From NCBI RefSeq assembly GCF_005144745.1, contig NZ_SWKK01000003.1, positions 186,001 to 250,000 on the forward strand: a stretch of DNA of 64,000 nt, written 5' to 3'. The DNA comes from Flavobacterium sp. ASW18X. Its GTDB lineage: Bacteria > Bacteroidota > Bacteroidia > Flavobacteriales > Flavobacteriaceae. The position numbers and the translations under genes were made by a program. The notes below the pieces were generated by a model, which was not told where the DNA came from, did no database searches, and saw nothing but the letters and a program-made list of their open reading frames with translations. This document shows positions 53,646-62,776 of this stretch, in pieces; the stretch's first letter is position 1, and every line of letters begins with the position of its first letter.

Positions 53646-55838
53646 ATGCAGTATCGTTATTACATTGTGTCGTTTTTACTTTTTGTGGTTGCTAATTCTT
53701 TTAGTCAAAGTACACAATTGGATTCCGGTTTGTTTAAGCTGAGCGGGGAAGTACGAGCAGGGAACACTGGTAAACCTATAGCAGGTGTAAATGTGAGTAC
53801 GGATGCAGGAGCTTATACGACCACAAATGCTTTCGGGACTTTTGTTATCAACGCTAGAATAGGAGAGGAGCTTATTTTTAGTGGTGCTGATATTGTCACC
53901 GTAAGGCATAGAATTACCTCTAAAGAAGAAGTAATTTTAGAAGTAGTGGATTATGATGAAGACAGGAGTGGCCGTGGAATGTCTAGTCAAGAAGAATACC
54001 AACGTTATTTGGATTCTGCACAATACTACAAAAAGAAGGATATAGAAAAGAGTTTAGATTTTATTGCTAAATCTATTGCTAGTCCAACGATTAGCCCTAC
54101 CAAATCACAATTAAACACAAGTCTTACGTTGTTGGGAGAAGTATATTTATACCACCAACAGTATGATTTGGCTGTGGCCAACCTACAAGATGCCTTAAAA
54201 GCCAAAAAAACTATTAAATCTGCACTGTTGTTGTCAGAGGCTTTAGTGCTTGCTACAGATTATAAAGCTGCACTTACAGAGCTTAAAAAATTAGAAAAAA
54301 TTAAGCGGATGGTACCCTACCAGCACATAGCGTATCTGGAGTTGCAGGCAGATGCACATAAAGGATTGGGAGATACGCGCAAAGCTTTAGAGTTTTATGA
54401 AGAAAGTTTACGGGTTGCAGAGCAAAACCAAGTAAGTCCTAAAGTAACGGACCTTACCAGTAAAATTGCGGATGCTTATGCTGCAAAGGATAGAAAAATA
54501 GAAGCCGAAGGATATTATAATAATTCGCTAAAGCTTTCCAAACAACAAGCGCCACAACGAGCAATTCAAGAGAACGAGAAGGTGGCAGATTTTTACAATA
54601 AAAGCAACAGGTTTACAGACGAGATTCAGCTTAGAAAAGAAAGCTTAAATCAGCTAAATGCCTTACCTAAAAAGCGGGTAGCTAAAGAAAAAAATGCAGC
54701 GGCGTCAGATTCCATTACTAGGCAGCGAATTAATTACAAAATAGCAAATGCCTATATAGCTCAAGATAAGCTAGAAGAGGCCATACCTTATTTGCAGAAA
54801 AGTATTGTTGAGGCGGATTCTGAGGACGATTTAATTGTACAAAAAGATGCTACACGTAAACTATCAGAAGTGTATGAATACAAAGGCGATTTCAGCAAGG
54901 CGTACCAGACCTATCAATCTTACGTAACCTTAGTAGATACTTTATATATTAGAAAAGAACAAGAACTGTCTAGATTGTCCAGATTAAATAGGGATATTGT
55001 AAACAAGCAGAATAGAATCTCTTCTTTAGAGCAAGAGCGAGAATTAGCACAGAGTAAATACAATTTAGCCTTGACGGAGCAGCAGTTGTTCCAAACAAGA
55101 ACCAATTGGCAAAAATGGCTCATTTACTCCTTAGTGGCGGGCTTAGCCTTATTGGGCTTAATTGCATTTTTATACTATCGTAGTAACGAAAAACAAAAAC
55201 TAGCCAACAACCTATTAGCTTTAAAATCGCTAAGAACTCAAATGAACCCTCATTTTATTTTTAATGCCCTAAATTCTGTCAACAATTATATTGCTAAGAG
55301 TGATGAGCGTAGTGCTAATAGATATTTGAGCGATTTTTCTAAGTTGATGCGTACCGTATTAGAAAATTCTGAAGAAGATTTTATTCCATTTGCAAAAGAG
55401 TTAGAACTGCTGCAACTGTATGTTAAGTTGGAGCATGCACGTTTCCCAGATAAGTTCGATTATGATATCGTAATTGGGGAAGAAGTAGTGATAAATCAAT
55501 TCGAAATTCCTCCAATGTTAATACAACCCTATGTGGAGAATGCGGTTTGGCATGGATTAAGATATAAAAAGGAAAAAGGCTTTTTAAGAATTGAAATTCA
55601 GCAACCAAGCCAAGACGAATTAGAGGTAACCATTTTGGACAATGGTATTGGTAGAAAGCAATCTGCCATGCTCAAGACGCAGCATCAGAAAAAACAAAAA
55701 TCTAAGGGCATGGGTAACATTAAAAAACGTGTAGCGATTTTAAATGATATGTATAAAAATAAAGTAGATGTTACTGTGGCCAATTTGTATGATGATGAAA
55801 CAGGTACAAAGGTAATTTTACGTTTAAAAAAGGATTAA
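53646..55838 (+). CDS. TPR-containing sensor histidine kinase, LytS/YehU type
   Basis: Membrane histidine kinase of 730 residues. In order: signal peptide (to about 20), a carboxypeptidase-regulatory-like beta domain (about 28-100, LSGEVRAGNTGKPIAGVNVSTD), several TPRs (about 115-440), a coiled coil, one membrane helix (about 491-511), then a His_kinase domain with the phosphoacceptor H536 in QMNPHFIFNALNS. The ATPase part has ENAVWHGLRYK, LDNGIGRKQS and GMGNIKKR. The sensor is periplasmic. The next gene, its LytTR partner, overlaps by one base. Confidence 0.92.
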   Translation: MQYRYYIVSFLLFVVANSFSQSTQLDSGLFKLSGEVRAGNTGKPIAGVNVSTDAGAYTTTNAFGTFVINARIGEELIFSGADIVTVRHRITSKEEVILEVVDYDEDRSGRGMSSQEEYQRYLDSAQYYKKKDIEKSLDFIAKSIASPTISPTKSQLNTSLTLLGEVYLYHQQYDLAVANLQDALKAKKTIKSALLLSEALVLATDYKAALTELKKLEKIKRMVPYQHIAYLELQADAHKGLGDTRKALEFYEESLRVAEQNQVSPKVTDLTSKIADAYAAKDRKIEAEGYYNNSLKLSKQQAPQRAIQENEKVADFYNKSNRFTDEIQLRKESLNQLNALPKKRVAKEKNAAASDSITRQRINYKIANAYIAQDKLEEAIPYLQKSIVEADSEDDLIVQKDATRKLSEVYEYKGDFSKAYQTYQSYVTLVDTLYIRKEQELSRLSRLNRDIVNKQNRISSLEQERELAQSKYNLALTEQQLFQTRTNWQKWLIYSLVAGLALLGLIAFLYYRSNEKQKLANNLLALKSLRTQMNPHFIFNALNSVNNYIAKSDERSANRYLSDFSKLMRTVLENSEEDFIPFAKELELLQLYVKLEHARFPDKFDYDIVIGEEVVINQFEIPPMLIQPYVENAVWHGLRYKKEKGFLRIEIQQPSQDELEVTILDNGIGRKQSAMLKTQHQKKQKSKGMGNIKKRVAILNDMYKNKVDVTVANLYDDETGTKVILRLKKD

Positions 55839-56569
55839 TGAAATTAACAGCCATACTAGTAGAAGACGAAGCCAATAGTAGAGAAATATTAGGCAATTAT
55901 TTAGCAAAATATTGTCCAGATGTTGCCTTGGTAGGAGAGGCGGCTACCATCAAAGAAGGAGTCGCTATTATTAAAGAAAAGCAACCGGACTTAGTGTTCT
56001 TAGATGTAGAAATGCCCTTTGGTAATGCGTTCGATTTGTTGGAGCAGTTGCCAGACCGCAATTTTGAGACAGTTTTTGTCACTGCCTACAATCATTATGC
56101 ATTAGATGCTTTGAACAATCATGCTGCATATTATTTAATGAAGCCTATAGATATAGACGAATTGGTTAAAGCCGTAGAGTATGTGGTTGCAATAAAAACT
56201 AAAGAAAATGCTTTGGATGGTCAATTGCTGCAAGGCGGTTTTGCTAAAACAGAAGGTAAAATTACTATTCCGCAACAAGATGGTTTTCAGGTACTAGAGG
56301 TGTCAGATATATATTTTTGCAAGGCAGACGATAATTACACAGAAATTTATCTAGAAGAACGGAAGATAGTGGTCAGTAAAACGCTTAAGTATTTTGAAGA
56401 AGCATTGAGCGAATTTCCGTTTGTGAGAATTCATAAATCGTTTTTGGTGCACTTAAATCAAATTGTAAAATATAAGAAGGGTAAGGGGGGCAGTGTTGTT
56501 TTAACAAATGGTAAAGAACTTTCTGTTTCGGCCTCTAAAAAATCAGAACTATTAGCACACTTTAAATAA
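55838..56569 (+). CDS. LytTR-family response regulator
   Basis: Transcriptional regulator of 243 residues. A receiver domain has the phosphoacceptor D56 in LVFLDVEMP and acidic E-D residues at the start (LVEDEA). A C-terminal LytTR DNA-binding domain follows (about 140-243, ISDIYFCKADDNYTEIYL-like, VRIHKSFLVHLNQI). The start overlaps the kinase stop (TAATG), making this a cognate two-component pair. Target genes are not evident. Confidence 0.95.
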   Translation: MKLTAILVEDEANSREILGNYLAKYCPDVALVGEAATIKEGVAIIKEKQPDLVFLDVEMPFGNAFDLLEQLPDRNFETVFVTAYNHYALDALNNHAAYYLMKPIDIDELVKAVEYVVAIKTKENALDGQLLQGGFAKTEGKITIPQQDGFQVLEVSDIYFCKADDNYTEIYLEERKIVVSKTLKYFEEALSEFPFVRIHKSFLVHLNQIVKYKKGKGGSVVLTNGKELSVSASKKSELLAHFK

Positions 56570-56575
56570 TCTTTT

Positions 56576-57085
56576 ATGTTGATAAAAACCGTAAACGGAC
56601 ATACGCCAGAATGGGGAGCAGATTGCTTTATTGCAGAAAATGCAACCATTGTAGGGCAAGTAACCATGGGTAACCAATGTAGCGTATGGTTTAATGCAGT
56701 GCTGCGTGGTGATGTTCATTTTATTAAACTAGGCAACAAGGTTAATATACAAGATGGCGCCGTTGTGCATTGTACCTACCAAAAATCTCCCACAACAATT
56801 GGTAATAATGTATCTATTGGGCATAATGCCATAGTACATGGCTGTACCATAAAGGATAATGTTTTGGTTGGTATGGGGGCTATAATTATGGACGATTGTG
56901 TTATTGAAAGTAACAGTATTATAGCAGCAGGTGCAGTGGTTACCAAGGGTACACATGTTGCCTCTGGTACTGTTTATGCTGGTATGCCTGCTAAAAAGAT
57001 TAAAGAGGTAAGTCCGGAACTAAGTGCGGGAGAAATAGATAGGATAGCAAATAACTATGTAACCTACAGCAGTTGGTTTAAGTAA
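56576..57085 (+). CDS. Gamma-class carbonic anhydrase family protein
   Basis: Left-handed beta-helix protein of 169 residues built from hexapeptide repeats (IGNNVSIGHNAIVHGCTI and similar). The three zinc-type His ligands are visible in AVVHCTYQ and IGHNAIVHG. The family interconverts CO2 and bicarbonate in some members, but many relatives show no activity, so catalysis is uncertain. It lies six bases after the response regulator, probably in the same transcript. Confidence 0.88.
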   Translation: MLIKTVNGHTPEWGADCFIAENATIVGQVTMGNQCSVWFNAVLRGDVHFIKLGNKVNIQDGAVVHCTYQKSPTTIGNNVSIGHNAIVHGCTIKDNVLVGMGAIIMDDCVIESNSIIAAGAVVTKGTHVASGTVYAGMPAKKIKEVSPELSAGEIDRIANNYVTYSSWFK

Positions 57086-57091
57086 GTTACC

Positions 57092-57121
57092 TTGGCTATA
57101 AGGTTGGATTTCCTATTTTTG
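57092..57121 (+). promoter_or_regulatory. Promoter of fabD
   Basis: TTG at 57092-57094, a 19-base spacer, and TATTTTTG at 57114-57121: the closest match to the Bacteroidota consensus in the window. The predicted start near 57127 gives a leader of about 17 bases. Confidence 0.75.
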
Positions 57122-57143
57122 CGCAACTTAAAACCGTAAAGCA

Positions 57144-58028
57144 ATGAACGCATATATATTTCCAGGACAAGGAGCACAATTTGTGGGTATGGGGTTAGAC
57201 CTGTATGAAAAGTATCCTGTAGCACAAGAAATGTTCGAGAAAGCCAATTCTATTCTTGGTTTTTCTATGACAGATATTATGTTCCAAGGAACAGCAGAAG
57301 AACTCAAAGAAACTAAAGTTACGCAACCGGCTATCTTTTTGCATTCTGTAATTCTTTCCAAAGTAATGGGAGAGAGTTTTAAGCCAGATATGGTAGCAGG
57401 TCACTCTTTAGGAGAATTTTCTGCTCTTGTCGCTAATGGAACATTGCATTTTGAAGATGCACTTAAGCTAGTTTCTCAACGCGCAATGGCGATGCAAAAA
57501 GCATGCGAATTGCAGCCAAGTACTATGGCTGCCGTTTTAGGGTTAGAAGACAAAGTGGTAGAAGATATCTGTAGCGAAATGGAAGGTATAGTAGTGCCAG
57601 CCAACTACAACTGTCCTGGGCAATTGGTCATCTCTGGAGAAATAAAGGCTATAGAAGCTACCTGCGAAAAAATGAAAGAAGCAGGCGCACGTAGAGCGTT
57701 GGTTTTACCTGTTGGTGGGGCCTTTCATTCTCCTTTAATGGAACCGGCAAGAGAAGAACTTGCAGCAGCCATAGAGCAAACACAATTTAACGAGCCAGTG
57801 TGTCCGGTATACCAAAATGTAACTACTACAGCAGTAACGGATTCTAAAGAAATAAAAGAGAATTTAATAGCACAATTAACGGCACCAGTAAAATGGACGC
57901 AAAGTGTGGAGCAAATGCTAGCAGATGGGGCAACTAAATTTACAGAAGTAGGCCCTGGAAAGGTGTTGCAAGGCTTGGTGAAAAAGATTAATAGAGAGGT
58001 AGTTGCAGAAGGGGTAATACTTACATAA
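57144..58028 (+). CDS. fabD: Malonyl-CoA:acyl carrier protein transacylase
   Basis: Transfers malonyl from CoA to acyl carrier protein to start fatty acid elongation, 294 residues. Features seen are FPGQGAQFVGMG at the N-terminus, the nucleophile S88 in GHSLGEFSAL, the catalytic His H195 in GGAFHSPLM, and EVGPGKVL near the end. It is monocistronic by its own promoter and a following hairpin. No other fab genes are adjacent. Confidence 0.96.
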   Translation: MNAYIFPGQGAQFVGMGLDLYEKYPVAQEMFEKANSILGFSMTDIMFQGTAEELKETKVTQPAIFLHSVILSKVMGESFKPDMVAGHSLGEFSALVANGTLHFEDALKLVSQRAMAMQKACELQPSTMAAVLGLEDKVVEDICSEMEGIVVPANYNCPGQLVISGEIKAIEATCEKMKEAGARRALVLPVGGAFHSPLMEPAREELAAAIEQTQFNEPVCPVYQNVTTTAVTDSKEIKENLIAQLTAPVKWTQSVEQMLADGATKFTEVGPGKVLQGLVKKINREVVAEGVILT

Positions 58029-58057
58029 AAACCGCTATAAAAAGCAGTTTATCTAAG

Positions 58058-58102
58058 AAACATAGATTTTAGCTGTCTTTTAACTTAAGTCTATGTTTTT
58101 TT
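58058..58102 (+). terminator. Probable terminator after fabD
   Basis: AAACATAGA (58058-58066) pairs with TCTATGTTT (58090-58098) around a 23-base loop that can fold further, and a T run follows. The long loop lowers certainty. Confidence 0.5.
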
Positions 58103-58160
58103 GGTAATATTGGGTCCCCCAAAAGAAATACGAAACACTATTATATTCTTGATATTCAGA

Positions 58161-61100
58161 ATGAAAATGAAATCATGTAAAGCAGTATGCAATTATATGT
58201 CTTTTAGCTTAGGGGTAGCAAAACAAATTAAATCTCTTTTTTTGTTTTTATTGATGAGTGGAATTGCTTTAGGGCAAGTGCAAGTATCTATTGATGCTAC
58301 AATTCCTAATGCGTTTGAAAATGGATCGGGTAATGGTGAGTTTACCATTGTATTAGAAAATGCTTCGCCACCAATACTTTTACCTAGTGTTTATCAAGTC
58401 AATTTAAATATATCAGGTACTGCTGATAATGACGTTGATTATGAAGAAATTCAAACTTTTGTCAACATCATTGTCCCAATTTTGCAGACAAGGGGTGAAG
58501 CGACCATTGTCATAGAGCCAAAAGAAGATTTCTTTTATGAAGATACTGAAAATGTAATTTTAGAAATTCTAGAATCGCCTCAATATGATATTGTGCCAGG
58601 AAAAGAAAGTGCTTCCGTTGCAATATTAGATGATGATTTTCCAGGTATTTTAGTGAACGGTATCAATGCTAGTGCCGGCCCTGTTCTTGGAACTACTACA
58701 GAAGACGGAAGTCAGGACGTAACTTTTTTAGTTACATTAGACAGTGAACCTACTGATGATGTAATCATCCAATTTGATGATTATTTGGATGGAGAAATTA
58801 GTGGTGAAAATAGTATTGTAATAACACCGTTAGAGTGGCAAACCGGAGTACCATTTACTGTAGAAGGAGTAGACGATAATATTGATGATGGGGATGTAAT
58901 AACTACTATAATTGCTAATAATGTCACCTCTTTAGATGCAAACTATAATGCATTTACGGGGACTGATGTGCCGCAATTGGAAATTACAAACATAGACAAT
59001 GATACTGCTGGTTTTACATTGTCACCTTTAAGTAATGATACGGAAGAAGATGGTACTGAAGCTAGGTTTACTATTGTTTTAAATACTGAACCTATAAATA
59101 ATGATGTGGTTTTTGAGTTGACAACTATATCAGACGAAATCGAGATTTTTAATGAAGCTCCTGTTTTCACCTCAATGAACTGGAACACGCCTCAGACAAT
59201 TATTTTGACAGGTCAGGATGATGATATTGTAGATGGTAATCAAATTTTTACTATTGTAGTTGCAGTAGAGTCAACTACTAATGATGTCAATTATTTAGCA
59301 TTACCAGATCAACAGGTACAAGGTTTAAATATTGATAATGATTTTGCTGGATACACAGTGACTCCAACAATTTTAAGTACAGAAGAATCTGGGACTCAAG
59401 ATAGTTTTACCATAGTTTTAGACGCAAGACCGGAGAATGAAGTGGCGTTTTCTTTGAATGTTACTTCTAATGAAGATGAAATTTCATTAAGTGATTCTAG
59501 TGTAGTTTTTAATAACACAAATTGGAATCAACCTAGAACTATCAATGTAACCGGGTTAGATGATACTGTTGTAGACGGTAATCAAAGTTTTGAAGTTAGT
59601 ATTGACATAGATGCCGCAAATACTGATCCGCAATTTTTAGGTTTGTCAGAGACAGTTGTAATCGGTGAAAATTTGGACAACGATGTTGCTGGTTTTGTAG
59701 TTAATCCTAATGCTGTTAGTACCTCGGAAACTGGTTCCACTGCCGTTATTAGTGTTGTACTGACAGCTCAGCCCTTAACAGATGTTATATTTACCGTGAA
59801 CTCGTCTGATGAGGATGAAGCCTCAGTGTCCCCTGGAAGTTTAATTTTTACTGATTTAAATTGGGATGAAGAGCAAGAAATTATAGTAAAAGGTGAGGAT
59901 GATGAGGCTATAGATGGTAACCAGAACTTTCAAATAAGAATTGCTATAGATGATGCAAGTTCTGATGTAGAGTTTAGAAGTTTAAATGATTTTCTTGTTA
60001 ATGGAATTAATAATGATAATGATGTAGATTGTGCTGAAGGTATAGAGCCTCCTGTGGTAGATAATAACCTTTCTACTGTTATATGCGATGAGGAATCATT
60101 CGATTTGGATAATTTTATTTCCAATTCTGCACCAAGCGGGTTCAATTTAACATGGAGTAATGATAGCAATCCATATAATACAGGTGCACATATAAGTAGT
60201 GTAGTAGAAGAGTCTGCCGTATATTATGGTTTTTATTACAATAATGGAGGTACGCCCATAATTACTGATGATGACTGTGCTACAGCTGCGATAGTAATCA
60301 ATTTAGATTTTAGAGATGCTCCGGAAATAGAGAGCATAAATGGAGTTACGGTTTGTGAAGGTGAAAGTGATGTTGCTATTTCAGTTACGGCAACAACAGG
60401 AGCCCAAATTAATTGGTATCAGAACCTTAATGACAATTCTCCGCTTGCACAAGGAACCAGCTTTTCTGTCCCTGCAATAAACCAAACTACGAGCTTTTAT
60501 GCAGAAGCTGCTCTTTCTGGTTGTGTTTCAGAAAGGGTAGAAGTTGTTGTAGAGGTAATTCCTGCGCCCATGCCAGGCACTCAAGTAATTAATAGTGTGT
60601 GTATAGAAGCAGGTCCAGACAATACTACGCTATTAAATTTAGAAGAAGTACTAGAGGGTGAAGGAACAGGTAACTGGAGTTTTGTATCTGGGCCATCAGC
60701 TGTCAGTATTTCAGATGATATTGTAGACTTTGATGGGTTAGAAGAAGGGGATTATATTTTTAGTTATACTACTACTGGTGCCATACCTCCTTGTGTTGAT
60801 AGAGCAATACAATACACACTTTTGGCAGTAAATTGTTTTGAAGACACCGATGGAGACGGACTGTCCGATGGTGAAGAAACCAATTTAGGCACGAACCCTA
60901 CCAATGCAGACACGGATGGAGATACGATAAACGATGGCCAAGAAGTACTGACAGATAATACCAATCCTTTAGACGATTGTGATTCAATAGGAGGAGTTCC
61001 ATTGCCAGATGGCGATTGTGATATGGACGGATTAAGCAATGGCGAGGAGTTAGAGCTAGGTTCTGACCCTTATGACTCATGTGATCCAAACCTAGATAGT

Positions 61101-61790
61101 GAAGCATGTGGCGCTGACCCGGTAGATATTGCAATTACCAAAACGGTGAATGTATCTAGCCCACTATCAGGACGAGAAATCACCTTTACCATCACGGCTA
61201 CCAATATAGTACCAGAAACTACAGCCATAAATGTAGAGGTGGTAGATGTATTGAGCAACCCTACGTATTTTGAGGTAGAAAGTGTTCGTTCAGAAGTTGC
61301 AGGGGAGGCTGTAGGAGAGTACGATATCCTTAGCGGTATATGGCGCATACCAGAATTACTAGGAGAAAGCACGGCAGTACTTACCATTACAGGTAGGGTA
61401 TTGGTAAATGAACGAGTATCCTTTACCAATACCGCTAGTCTAAGACGTGTATCGCCAAGAGATAACAATTCAGAGAACGACAGTGCCACGGTGAGCATTA
61501 GTGTGCAATTGAGTGACTGTGTAGCCTCAGGAACCATTTGTAATCAGTTTTCTCCCAACGGAGATGGTGTAAATGATGTTTTAGTATTGGTAAATGCAAC
61601 AGACTATCCAAACAGCTACTTGCAAATATTTAATAGATACGGTACGTCGGTGTATGAAAAGCGCGGCTACGATAATAGCTGGGATGGTACAGGGGATAAT
61701 GGAGAATTGCCCAAAGGGACGTATTTTTACGTTTTAGATTTGGGCGACGGTTCTGATGTTACCAAAGGATGGATTCAAATCATAAGATAA
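58161..61790 (+). CDS. Large secreted Calx-beta/thrombospondin-3 repeat protein with T9SS type B sorting domain
   Basis: Surface or secreted protein of about 1209 residues. The signal peptide core is LFLFLLMSGIALGQ. About five Calx-beta-like units of about 100 residues follow, each closing with an (I/L)DND.AG(F/Y) motif. Then come Ig-like or PKD-like segments, Asp-rich thrombospondin type 3 calcium repeats (DTDGDGLSDGEE, DTDGDTINDGQE, DCDMDGLSNGEE) and a DUF11-type domain (DIAITKTVNVSSPLSG). The C-terminal type B sorting domain (NQFSPNGDGVNDVL to TKGWIQIIR) targets it to the T9SS. I chose the ATG at 58161; 58167 and 58197 are alternatives. The next gene is its likely PorP/SprF partner. Confidence 0.88.
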   Translation: MKMKSCKAVCNYMSFSLGVAKQIKSLFLFLLMSGIALGQVQVSIDATIPNAFENGSGNGEFTIVLENASPPILLPSVYQVNLNISGTADNDVDYEEIQTFVNIIVPILQTRGEATIVIEPKEDFFYEDTENVILEILESPQYDIVPGKESASVAILDDDFPGILVNGINASAGPVLGTTTEDGSQDVTFLVTLDSEPTDDVIIQFDDYLDGEISGENSIVITPLEWQTGVPFTVEGVDDNIDDGDVITTIIANNVTSLDANYNAFTGTDVPQLEITNIDNDTAGFTLSPLSNDTEEDGTEARFTIVLNTEPINNDVVFELTTISDEIEIFNEAPVFTSMNWNTPQTIILTGQDDDIVDGNQIFTIVVAVESTTNDVNYLALPDQQVQGLNIDNDFAGYTVTPTILSTEESGTQDSFTIVLDARPENEVAFSLNVTSNEDEISLSDSSVVFNNTNWNQPRTINVTGLDDTVVDGNQSFEVSIDIDAANTDPQFLGLSETVVIGENLDNDVAGFVVNPNAVSTSETGSTAVISVVLTAQPLTDVIFTVNSSDEDEASVSPGSLIFTDLNWDEEQEIIVKGEDDEAIDGNQNFQIRIAIDDASSDVEFRSLNDFLVNGINNDNDVDCAEGIEPPVVDNNLSTVICDEESFDLDNFISNSAPSGFNLTWSNDSNPYNTGAHISSVVEESAVYYGFYYNNGGTPIITDDDCATAAIVINLDFRDAPEIESINGVTVCEGESDVAISVTATTGAQINWYQNLNDNSPLAQGTSFSVPAINQTTSFYAEAALSGCVSERVEVVVEVIPAPMPGTQVINSVCIEAGPDNTTLLNLEEVLEGEGTGNWSFVSGPSAVSISDDIVDFDGLEEGDYIFSYTTTGAIPPCVDRAIQYTLLAVNCFEDTDGDGLSDGEETNLGTNPTNADTDGDTINDGQEVLTDNTNPLDDCDSIGGVPLPDGDCDMDGLSNGEELELGSDPYDSCDPNLDSEACGADPVDIAITKTVNVSSPLSGREITFTITATNIVPETTAINVEVVDVLSNPTYFEVESVRSEVAGEAVGEYDILSGIWRIPELLGESTAVLTITGRVLVNERVSFTNTASLRRVSPRDNNSENDSATVSISVQLSDCVASGTICNQFSPNGDGVNDVLVLVNATDYPNSYLQIFNRYGTSVYEKRGYDNSWDGTGDNGELPKGTYFYVLDLGDGSDVTKGWIQIIR

Positions 61791-61804
61791 GCGTAGGGCA
61801 TTAG

Positions 61805-62776
61805 ATGATTCACAAACAACGCATGCTGGCCTTTGTATTGGCCATAGTCAATATTAGTATTTCATGGGCTCAGAAAGAGCCTCAGTACACCCAATATATG
61901 TACAATGTGGGTAGTTTTAACCCGGCCTATGTAGGTTCTGTGGAGCATCTAGATTTTTCTTTGCTTTACCGCGCACAGTGGATAGAGGTACCTGGCGCTC
62001 CCACAACAGGGCGTTTTGGAGTCAATTACCCGTTTGAGAATAAAAAAATGGGCTTAGGTTTCAATGTGGTTAACGATGAGCTAGGTCCTTTAAACCAGAC
62101 CTATGTAGATATCGCCTATTCGTATCAGGTAAATTTAAATGATGCTGCGCGATTGTCATTCGGTGTAGATGTAGGCGGTTCTTTTTTAAATATCGATTAT
62201 ACAAAGGGGAACTTTGAGAATCCGGCAGACCCATCTGCCGTAGGAGGTCAGTTCAATGGTTTTTACCCTACTATAGGTGCAGGTTTGTTTTTGTATGATG
62301 AAGATTGGTATGTAGGGGCCTCTGTACCTAACTTTCTAACCAATGGAATTTACAACGATGAGATAGGAAGTGTGGTAGAAGACAAGATACAATACAACCT
62401 TATAGGGGGGTATGTTTTTGAGTTGTCAGAAGAGGTGTTGTTTAAGCCTGCATTGTTATTCAATTACTTAGAGGGTGCCCCCATTAACCTGAATCTATCG
62501 GCTAATTTTCAATTTGCAGAGTTGGTAACACTAGGCGCATCATATAGAATAGATAATGCCATGAGTGGTTTGGCTGGAATACAAATCTCTAACAGTATCT
62601 TTTTTGGATATTCTTACGATTACAATACCAATGGCTTTGGGCAGTACAATAATGGTTCTCATGAGGCAATACTTAAGTTTTACTTAGGTAGAGAAGGTAG
62701 AGACCGTAGCGGTAGCAGTAAGAACAAGCGTTTTAAAGGTAAGCCCAAACAAATAGATTCTCCACGATTTTTTTAA
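61805..62776 (+). CDS. PorP/SprF-family type IX secretion protein, partner of the upstream type B cargo
   Basis: Outer-membrane protein of 323 residues. The signal peptide ends at SISWAQ, followed by the canonical PQYTQYMYNVGSFNPAYVGS. Barrel strands follow, with a tail (GREGRDRSGSSKNKRFKGK) rich in basic residues. PorP/SprF proteins encoded directly after type B cargo are known to be needed for that cargo's secretion. It lies 14 bases after the large secreted protein and its stop abuts the next ATG. Confidence 0.93.
   Translation: MIHKQRMLAFVLAIVNISISWAQKEPQYTQYMYNVGSFNPAYVGSVEHLDFSLLYRAQWIEVPGAPTTGRFGVNYPFENKKMGLGFNVVNDELGPLNQTYVDIAYSYQVNLNDAARLSFGVDVGGSFLNIDYTKGNFENPADPSAVGGQFNGFYPTIGAGLFLYDEDWYVGASVPNFLTNGIYNDEIGSVVEDKIQYNLIGGYVFELSEEVLFKPALLFNYLEGAPINLNLSANFQFAELVTLGASYRIDNAMSGLAGIQISNSIFFGYSYDYNTNGFGQYNNGSHEAILKFYLGREGRDRSGSSKNKRFKGKPKQIDSPRFF

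Noticed and set aside
58941-60030. Tandem DNA repeat in the large secreted protein gene
   Set aside because: The units are similar at protein level (Calx-beta-like) but diverged at DNA level, so this is domain repetition rather than a DNA repeat array.
61070-61537. 155-codon antisense frame in the 3' part of the large secreted protein gene
   Set aside because: A Thr/Ser/Leu-rich shadow of the DUF11 and sorting-domain coding sequence.
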